A stretch of 10,000 nt of DNA from Rheinheimera sp. (lineage in GTDB: Bacteria; Pseudomonadota; Gammaproteobacteria; Enterobacterales; Alteromonadaceae): NCBI RefSeq assembly GCF_020217005.1, contig NZ_JAIWOI010000225.1, forward strand, positions 1 to 10,000. The letters are read 5' to 3'. This document shows positions 5,204 to 10,000 of this stretch, in pieces. Each line of letters opens with the position of its first letter. Position 1 is the first letter of the stretch. The position numbers were made by a program, and so were the translations under genes. The notes beneath the pieces were generated by a model, which had not been told where the DNA came from, searched no databases, and was given only the letters and a program-made list of their open reading frames with translations.

Positions 5204-7159
5204 ATGGGTAATGAAGATGAACTGAAAAAGCTGCATCAGCATGACAGAATAAATTTATTATATTCAAATAGTTATGCTGGAATGTTTATTTCGATGATAG
5301 CCTCAGGTGCGCTGGCATTTGGCTTTTTGCAACCCGCAAATCGAACTGAAAAAATATACTGGTGGCTACTGATGAATGCCTTGCTACTGCTAAGGCTCAC
5401 AGACGCTATAGTCTGGGCGCGTAAAGTGCGGCAAGGCTTGAGGGGCAAAAAAACAGATTTGCTCAGATTTTCGGCCGGAGCTATCAGCACAGCCGTCTTA
5501 TGGTGTTTCTATTGCCTGTACTTTTATGCTGGTTTTGATTTAAGCGAATTAACCACCAGTATTATCATTGTCTCAGCTATGGCTGGTGGAGCTGTCAATA
5601 TTTTGTCCGGCGACAAAACAACATCCGTGACCTATTCCATGCTGCTACTTTTGCCATTTTCGGCGTTATTGCTGTCTTCTTCTGAGTATTACCACAATTT
5701 GCTTGGCGGTTTGGGAGTGTTTTTTTCATTGGTGATGGTAGTGTCGGCCATCAAATCCGCAGACTTCACGCTGAAATCAATTGAGTTGCGCCATCAGAAC
5801 AATTTATTGCTGGAGAATATGGAAGAACAAGTGGTGGCCAGAACCAGGCAAATTTACGATTTGTCCAATCTGGACGCTTTAACCCGGTTATTTAACAGAA
5901 CCGCCTTTTTGTCTCATGTGCGTGAGATCAAACAAAGCTCAATCCGACAAAACAAGGGCTTTTCCATTTTGTTTATCGACTTAGACGGTTTTAAACGAGT
6001 CAATGACAATATAGGTCACAGTGTAGGAGATGAAGTTCTGTTACTGACAGCTCAACGCATTAAAGCCTGCTGTAGCGAAGCCATGACATTATGTCGCTGG
6101 GGTGGGGACGAATTTCTGGTTTGTGTCCCAAGCAATAATACCGAACTACTGGTGAAGTTATGTGGTCATTTAGTCGAACATATTTCTGATGCGATGGATA
6201 TCAAAGGACACAGGATCAAAATCAGCGCCACCATAGGTATAGCGCTTTACCCGGACCATAGTAAAGACGAGCAGGAACTGATCCAATTGGCGGATATGGC
6301 CATGTACAACCAAAAATCCAGCCTGTCCCAACGCTGGTCCTTTTTCGATGATCAACTCGCCAGCCAAATGAAAAGAGAAAACTTTCTGCGCAGCAGGCTA
6401 GATACAGCGCTGGAAAATGAAGAGTTTCGTCTGGTGTTTCATCCTATAGTGCGGGCATCGGATTCCACTGTTGTCGCTTTTGAAGCTTTGTTACGCTGGC
6501 AATTGGATGGTGAAAATGTAACTCCGGATGAATTTATCAGCCTGGCAGAACAAACAGGACACATACGGCAGATTGGCTACTGGGTGTTACATAAGTCTTG
6601 TCTGGAGAGCAAAAAACTGGCTGAGCTTTATGGAGCTATTTCCGTCTGCGTTAATGTGTCTGTCGTACAGTTTCAGGATCCGGGTTTTGCCATCACTGTC
6701 GAAGACATGATTAGGCATTACGCGGTTGATGCCCGTTTCCTTCATATTGAAATTACTGAATCCGTGTTTTCCGGCGATAAAGACAATTTGTTTTTCACCA
6801 TAAAACACCTGCAAAGCCTTGGTATTAAAGTCTCTATCGATGACTTCGGCACTGGTTATTCGTCCTTGTCTGCTATGCAGGACTTGAATGTGAACATAGT
6901 AAAAATCGATAAATCTTTTATCGACAAACTGGATGTGAACGGCATGGCGATTGTTACAGCTGTGATGAGTATCTCCGCCAATATGGGCTACAAAGTAGTA
7001 GCAGAAGGAGTAGAAACCGCTGAACAAGCAGAGAAACTGACAAAAGCCGGAGTGCATTTTTTGCAGGGCTACTTGTATGAACGACCTCTGGAAATGCATC
7101 AGGTAAACAGCTTTATTCAAAAAAACAGGAGCAGTACGACTTATTCTGCCCCGACTTGA
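5204..7159 (+). CDS. Membrane-bound GGDEF-EAL protein (c-di-GMP turnover)
   Basis: The 651-residue protein (numbered from Met at 5204) has about six hydrophobic segments between residues 20 and 185, a helical linker (about 190-222), a GGDEF domain (about 223-383) and an EAL domain (about 395-640). The GGDEF domain keeps DALTRLFNR, FIDLDGFKRVND and an intact GGDEF at 300-304, so diguanylate cyclase activity is possible. The inhibitory I-site RxxD is absent; SEAM stands in that position. The EAL domain keeps every expected catalytic residue: EALLRW (427-432), NVS (484-486), EITE (516-519), DDFGTGYSS (546-554), KID (567-569), EGVE (601-604) and QGY (621-623). It is therefore probably an active phosphodiesterase, perhaps bifunctional. 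The membrane part has no large periplasmic loop and is likely the sensory module. It is a single gene, expressed after a terminator hairpin, and converges on the next gene. Confidence 0.95.
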   Translation: MGNEDELKKLHQHDRINLLYSNSYAGMFISMIASGALAFGFLQPANRTEKIYWWLLMNALLLLRLTDAIVWARKVRQGLRGKKTDLLRFSAGAISTAVLWCFYCLYFYAGFDLSELTTSIIIVSAMAGGAVNILSGDKTTSVTYSMLLLLPFSALLLSSSEYYHNLLGGLGVFFSLVMVVSAIKSADFTLKSIELRHQNNLLLENMEEQVVARTRQIYDLSNLDALTRLFNRTAFLSHVREIKQSSIRQNKGFSILFIDLDGFKRVNDNIGHSVGDEVLLLTAQRIKACCSEAMTLCRWGGDEFLVCVPSNNTELLVKLCGHLVEHISDAMDIKGHRIKISATIGIALYPDHSKDEQELIQLADMAMYNQKSSLSQRWSFFDDQLASQMKRENFLRSRLDTALENEEFRLVFHPIVRASDSTVVAFEALLRWQLDGENVTPDEFISLAEQTGHIRQIGYWVLHKSCLESKKLAELYGAISVCVNVSVVQFQDPGFAITVEDMIRHYAVDARFLHIEITESVFSGDKDNLFFTIKHLQSLGIKVSIDDFGTGYSSLSAMQDLNVNIVKIDKSFIDKLDVNGMAIVTAVMSISANMGYKVVAEGVETAEQAEKLTKAGVHFLQGYLYERPLEMHQVNSFIQKNRSSTTYSAPT

Positions 7160-7186
7160 CGTGAAAAACTAAAGTCAGATTAAGTC

Positions 7187-7549
7187 CTAAGGGATCTGCA
7201 CATTACAATCCGGGCCTGAACCGCCAGGGATCCAGGTCCAACGTGTTTCGTTGCGACAGTTGTAACGCTCTGTGGTGCGCTCTTCCCGGTAAGTATGAAC
7301 AGCTTCGTTCAGGTAATATCCTTGCTTTTTACCACACTGAGCAAAAGAGATATGGCCTTCCACTGTCTGAGTCACCGTATGGTTTTCATAAGGTAAGCTG
7401 ATGTAAATACATTGGGTGACAGGTTTTTGTACTATCACAGTGCGTTCGTCACAGACCTCAACCTGAGATTCCGCCCAGTATCCACATTGTTGTTGCGCGA
7501 CGGCAGCTGTCGCAGTAAAGGCCAACATCACCACTAATTTTTTTAACAT
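7187..7549 (-). CDS. Secreted small six-cysteine protein, function unknown
   Basis: The 120-residue protein begins with a clear Sec signal peptide (MLKKLVVMLAFTATAAVA, likely cut before QQQC at 19). The mature part of about 102 residues contains six cysteines at 22, 33, 47, 72, 98 and 115, an even number suited to three disulfides in the periplasm or outside. It is rich in Tyr, Thr, Gln and Glu, and ends with a Trp/Gly/Pro-rich tail (RWTWIPGGSGPDC). There is no lipobox. I recognise no family. AGGAG seven bases upstream gives a good ribosome binding site. It is transcribed in the same direction as the serine hydrolase 113 bp upstream, but a palindrome and AT-rich sequence lie between, so it may have its own promoter. 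Its end is 27 bp from the convergent GGDEF-EAL gene, with no clear terminator between. Confidence 0.8.
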   Translation of the reverse strand: MLKKLVVMLAFTATAAVAQQQCGYWAESQVEVCDERTVIVQKPVTQCIYISLPYENHTVTQTVEGHISFAQCGKKQGYYLNEAVHTYREERTTERYNCRNETRWTWIPGGSGPDCNVQIP

Positions 7550-7574
7550 CCTGATTCTCCTATTGATGATTTAG

Positions 7575-7592
7575 TTGCACTTTAAGGTGCAA
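7575..7592. promoter_or_regulatory. 18-bp near-perfect palindrome upstream of the six-cysteine gene
   Basis: TTGCAC-TTTAAG-GTGCAA is an 18-bp palindrome with one mismatched pair (positions 7 and 12), centred 34-35 bases upstream of the six-cysteine gene's start. It has the shape of a dimeric repressor or activator site. As RNA it would make a 6-bp stem without a U-run, so it is less likely a terminator. The cognate regulator is unknown. Confidence 0.45.
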
Positions 7593-7662
7593 AAGTTAAA
7601 TTAACATCAATAAAAAGAAAGTAAACAGTATTTTATTTACAAATTTACCTAAATAAACCATT

Positions 7663-8838
7663 TCAGGGAGTAATGCCTATGCTGGCCGCAACTATATTGG
7701 CCAGTTTAGCGCGCAGGTCCGTGATAGAGCTGCCACTGGTGGGGTGAACTCTGTTGGATAAGATGATGAGATAGGTCTGACTTGCTAAGTCTATCCAGAT
7801 ACTGGTGCCGGTAAAGCCAGTATGACCAAAAGAGCCATGGTGGAATAAATCACCTTTAGCTGCTGAATAAAGAGTATTCATATCCCAACCTAAAGCCCGG
7901 CTTTGCTGACCTATAAACACAGGAGTTAATAATCGACGCACTGACAGTGGCGATAGCAGTCTTTGGCCTTTTAATTCGCCCTCGTTTAGCAGCATTTGCG
8001 CAAATAAGGCCAAATCATCTGCAGTGCCAAAAACTCCGGCATGGCCAGCTACACCTCCTAAACGCAAGGCTGTTGGATCATGCACCACAGCGTGCAAATA
8101 AGGCTGGTTATAGTTTGGTAACAACTTTTGATAATCCGGGTCCCCTTTCAGATGTTCAGTTGGCGCTATTCTGAGCAGATAAGCAGCGTCCTGAGAAGGT
8201 TTATCCAGAGGCAAATAACGGCTATCTTTCATCTTTAATGGCTTAAAAATGCGTTGCTCTGCCAATAACTCCAGAGGCTGTTTTGTAATGTGCTCCACCA
8301 CCAGTCCCAACAAAATAAAGCCTATATCTGAATAGACAAACTGCTGATCCGGCTTGGTTGTTAACTGCAGTTTTGCCAGTTGTTGCGCTAATCCCGTTTT
8401 GCCTTGCCAGAATTCGTGCCGATCAAAACCATCAGCTAAGCCAGAGGTATGGCTAAGCAATTGTAAAACAGTGATTTTTTTAACTTCAGCATTGGTGAGC
8501 TGATGCAAATACTTGCCAACAGGGTCTGTTAAACGCAATTCGCCCTGCTCGACCAGTTGCATGATTAAGGTTGTTGTTACCAAAGGTTTGGTTAACGAAG
8601 CTAAATCAAACACAGTATCTGTTGTTGTCACCGATGCTGCGGGCGAATAAGTTTTAAAGCCAAACGCCTTGCGGTACAGAACCTGTTCGCCACGCCCCAC
8701 CAATACCACAGCACCTGGTAATTGCTTATCAGCTATCGCCTTTTCAACCAAGGGCGCTATGCGATCATAAGGCTCAGTGGCCAGAGCGGCAAAGCTGACA
8801 CAATAGATCAGGGAAAATAATATGCATTTAATTTTCAT
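7663..8838 (-). CDS. Periplasmic serine hydrolase, beta-lactamase/PBP4B (YfeW)-like family
   Basis: The 391-residue protein has a Sec signal peptide (about residues 1-20, ending AALA). The serine hydrolase fold carries the three expected motifs: SxxK as Ser81-Leu-Thr-Lys84 (DLASLTKP), a tyrosine motif YSD at 169-171, and HTG at 339-341 in place of KTG. LLSHTSGL (128-135) and LGGVAGHAGVFGTADDLALF (260-279) are typical of the S12/class C-like group that includes YfeW/PBP4B and related esterases. These act on cell-wall peptides or small esters rather than being true beta-lactamases, so antibiotic resistance should not be inferred. Cysteines 5 and 13 lie inside the signal peptide and do not form a lipobox. 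The ribosome binding site is weak (GGGA, about ten bases upstream). The first repeat copy of the upstream array begins 21 bp before the start codon, so the promoter must lie in or beyond it. Confidence 0.88.
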   Translation of the reverse strand: MKIKCILFSLIYCVSFAALATEPYDRIAPLVEKAIADKQLPGAVVLVGRGEQVLYRKAFGFKTYSPAASVTTTDTVFDLASLTKPLVTTTLIMQLVEQGELRLTDPVGKYLHQLTNAEVKKITVLQLLSHTSGLADGFDRHEFWQGKTGLAQQLAKLQLTTKPDQQFVYSDIGFILLGLVVEHITKQPLELLAEQRIFKPLKMKDSRYLPLDKPSQDAAYLLRIAPTEHLKGDPDYQKLLPNYNQPYLHAVVHDPTALRLGGVAGHAGVFGTADDLALFAQMLLNEGELKGQRLLSPLSVRRLLTPVFIGQQSRALGWDMNTLYSAAKGDLFHHGSFGHTGFTGTSIWIDLASQTYLIILSNRVHPTSGSSITDLRAKLANIVAASIGITP

Positions 8839-8859
8839 AAGTTTTTTCCCGTTATTTAG

Positions 8860-8931
8860 CCTGAGTAATTAACCTTGCAGCGAGGCGAGAACGCGCAGTC
8901 AACAAAGCTGCGGCGTTAAGTACAAAATCAA
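8860..8931. repeat. ERIC-like array, copy A (internally deleted)
   Basis: This 72-bp partial unit begins CCTGAGTAATT and ends TACAAAATCAA. Against copy B it lacks five bases (CCCAA) near the left end and 48 bases that contain the whole central hairpin. The missing 48 bases are bounded in copy B by GGCGA on both sides, as expected for slippage deletion. Its right 45 bases are identical to copy B. Confidence 0.85.
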
Positions 8932-9056
8932 CCTGCCCAAAGTAATTAGCGTTGCAGCGAGGCGACAAGTGTTCGAGACCCCAGGAGCATAGTAACCTAT
9001 GTGACTGGGGCGAGAACGCGCAGTCAACAAAGCTGCGGCGTTAAGTACAAAATCAA
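8932..9056. repeat. ERIC-like array, copy B (full 125-bp unit)
   Basis: This is a full unit with the central hairpin at 8979-9010: CCCCAG/CTGGGG, then a 3x3 internal loop, then CATAG-TAAC-CTATG. The flanks GTGACTGGGG and CCCCAGGAGC match the strongest part of the ERIC core as I remember it. It joins copy C through the spacer TACAAAATCAACC, which also joins A to B. Confidence 0.88.
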
Positions 9057-9181
9057 CCTGCCCAAAGTAATTAGCGTTGCAGCGAGACGACAAGTGTTCG
9101 AGACCCCAGGAGCATAGTAACCTATGTGACTGGGGCGAGAACGCGCAGTCAACAAAGCTGCGGCGTTAAGTACGAAGGGCA
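9057..9181. repeat. ERIC-like array, copy C (structurally complete element)
   Basis: It is identical to copy B over 117 bp apart from one base (A at 9087 for G at 8962). Its hairpin is at 9104-9135. Unlike B it ends TACGAAGGGCA, so 9059-9181 forms a 123-bp element with 5-bp terminal inverted repeats TGCCC/GGGCA. This looks like the founder copy. It ends two bases before the stop codon of the SNF2 helicase gene. The 8839-9183 interval holds nothing else: two short minus-strand frames across it (9093-8899 and 9224-9024) are repeat translations in different frames. Confidence 0.88.
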
Positions 9182-9183
9182 GA

Positions 9184-10000
9184 CTAATCTTCGCTAAAAA
9201 GCGCCAATAGATCCTGCGCTTCACCCTGCCAGATATGGCTTTGGCCCAGACTGAAAATCTGGTCAGCCAAACCTTGTTTAAATTGCTGTAACTGCTGCAC
9301 TTTCTCTTCCACAGTTTTGCTGATAATCAGCTTATACACAAAGACCTGCTTATCCTGGCCTATCCGATAAGCGCGGTCTGTCGCCTGATTTTCCGCAGCC
9401 GGATTCCACCATGGGTCATAGTGAATAACTGTATCAGCTGCGGTCAGGTTTAAGCCTGTGCCACCTGCTTTTAAGCTGATTAAAAACACAGAGTTATCAC
9501 CCTGTTGGAACTCGTCAATTTGTTCCTGCCGTTTTTTCGTCTGGCCTGTCAGCTTACTGTAGCTGATATCCATATACTGCAGTTCTTGTTCTATCAGGCT
9601 CAGCATGCTGGAGAACTGGCTGAAGATCAGCACCTTACGGCCTTCTTCGACCATCTCAGGCAAGGTATCGCGCAACCATTGCAATTTAGCATTATTCTGC
9701 ACCAGCTGTGCCTGTTCTATCGGCAATAAGCGTGCATCACAACAGGCCTGACGTAGTTTTAACAGTGCGTCCAGATACTCGATCTGGCTGGCGGCGACAC
9801 CTTTACGCAAAAACAATTCCCGTACTTTGGTCTCCATGATTAAACGGATGCTTTCGTACAAGTTGCGCTGATCCGACTCCATATCGAGCAGTTGCAAAAT
9901 TTCGGTTTTATCCGGTAACTCTGTCGCGACCTGCTTTTTGGTGCGGCGTAACATAAAAGGCGCAATACGCTGACGCAATGCCTGTGCCCTTTCTGCATCG
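9184..10000 (-). CDS. SNF2-family DEAD/DEAH-type helicase, C-terminal part (runs off window)
   Basis: About 271 C-terminal residues are visible; the frame stays open to the right edge (DAERAQALRQRIAPF at the first visible codons), so the start and the N-terminal ATPase lobe are outside. The segment contains the RRTK block, then the second RecA-like lobe with KVLIFSQFSSML, the motif V region SLKAGGTGLNLTAADTVIH, DPWWNPAAENQ, and motif VI QATDRAYRIGQ. This is the signature of SNF2/Rad54-type DNA translocases. Bacterial relatives are large proteins that remodel DNA-protein complexes; their roles are mostly undefined. The C-terminal tail ends GEAQDLLALFSED, normal for the family, so the adjacent repeat has not truncated it. 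The stop TAG lies just beyond the ERIC-like copy C. This protein is not RapA-specific on the visible part. Confidence 0.93.
   Translation of the reverse strand, partial: DAERAQALRQRIAPFMLRRTKKQVATELPDKTEILQLLDMESDQRNLYESIRLIMETKVRELFLRKGVAASQIEYLDALLKLRQACCDARLLPIEQAQLVQNNAKLQWLRDTLPEMVEEGRKVLIFSQFSSMLSLIEQELQYMDISYSKLTGQTKKRQEQIDEFQQGDNSVFLISLKAGGTGLNLTAADTVIHYDPWWNPAAENQATDRAYRIGQDKQVFVYKLIISKTVEEKVQQLQQFKQGLADQIFSLGQSHIWQGEAQDLLALFSED

Noticed and set aside
6587..7120. 177-codon frame antisense to the EAL domain
   Set aside because: It lies wholly within a strongly conserved coding domain on the other strand and has no recognisable motif.
7157..7190. Terminator between the convergent GGDEF-EAL and six-cysteine genes
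   Set aside because: Only a 5-bp GACTT/AAGTC match with a long loop is present; too weak to call.
7576..7591. NtrC-type enhancer site (TGCAC...GTGCA)
   Set aside because: The arms match, but the spacing is one base shorter than the TGCACC-N5-GGTGCA pattern, and no sigma-54 promoter is seen nearby.
7663..8838. Antibiotic-resistance beta-lactamase
   Set aside because: Motifs SLTK, YSD, HTG and the GGVAGHAGVF segment fit the PBP4B/esterase-like branch, not a true class C enzyme with YxN and KTG.
8899..9224. Two overlapping minus-strand short frames sharing a 50-residue translation
   Set aside because: They are translations of the ERIC-like units; the 125-bp period is not a multiple of three, so the same peptide appears in different frames. 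No ribosome binding site or family support.

Overview
The window looks like a chromosomal segment of a free-living, motile Gram-negative gammaproteobacterium of moderate GC, plausibly near Rheinheimera/Alishewanella or other Alteromonadales-like lineages. The lineage is inferred from gene style, a chemotaxis receptor, a GGDEF-EAL protein and ERIC-like repeats. No plasmid, phage, transposase, CRISPR, tRNA or rRNA is visible.

Layout. 1-498 (-) is the N-terminal part of a methyl-accepting chemotaxis protein that runs off the left edge. 499-787 is intergenic and carries a complete 120-bp ERIC-like palindromic element (661-780, ends TATACCC/GGGTATA). 788-1183 (-) is a single-domain rhodanese. 1304-2182 (-) is a LysR regulator, divergent from a four-gene operon on the + strand. 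That operon is an AhpD-like/carboxymuconolactone decarboxylase protein (2298-2864), a peroxiredoxin-like protein with a CPYC site (2958-3632), a nu-class-type glutathione transferase (3629-4279) and a short-chain dehydrogenase (4272-4982). The last three overlap end to start. 4983-5203 is intergenic and ends with a strong bidirectional terminator hairpin just before a membrane GGDEF-EAL protein (5204-7159). This gene converges on 7187-7549 (-), an unrecognised secreted six-cysteine protein. Upstream of that on the same strand is a periplasmic serine hydrolase of the beta-lactamase/PBP4B-like family (7663-8838). 8839-9183 is a gene-free stretch made almost wholly of 2.5 tandem ERIC-like repeats of 125-bp period. 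9184-10000 (-) is the C-terminal helicase part of a SNF2-family protein that runs off the right edge.

How the genes fit together. The LysR-controlled operon reads as a thiol-redox and electrophile detoxification set: a CxxC/His AhpD-like protein beside a CxxC peroxiredoxin-like protein, then a GST and an NAD(P)H-type reductase. The chemotaxis receptor and the c-di-GMP enzyme are separate signalling genes. The clearest unusual feature is the pair of ERIC-like repeat loci: a single diverged copy at 661-780, and a nearly identical tandem array at 8860-9181 in the opposite orientation with different terminal bases. I see no convincing new multi-gene system. The best leads are the repeat array, the redox operon with its structured leaders, and the terminator ahead of the GGDEF-EAL gene.
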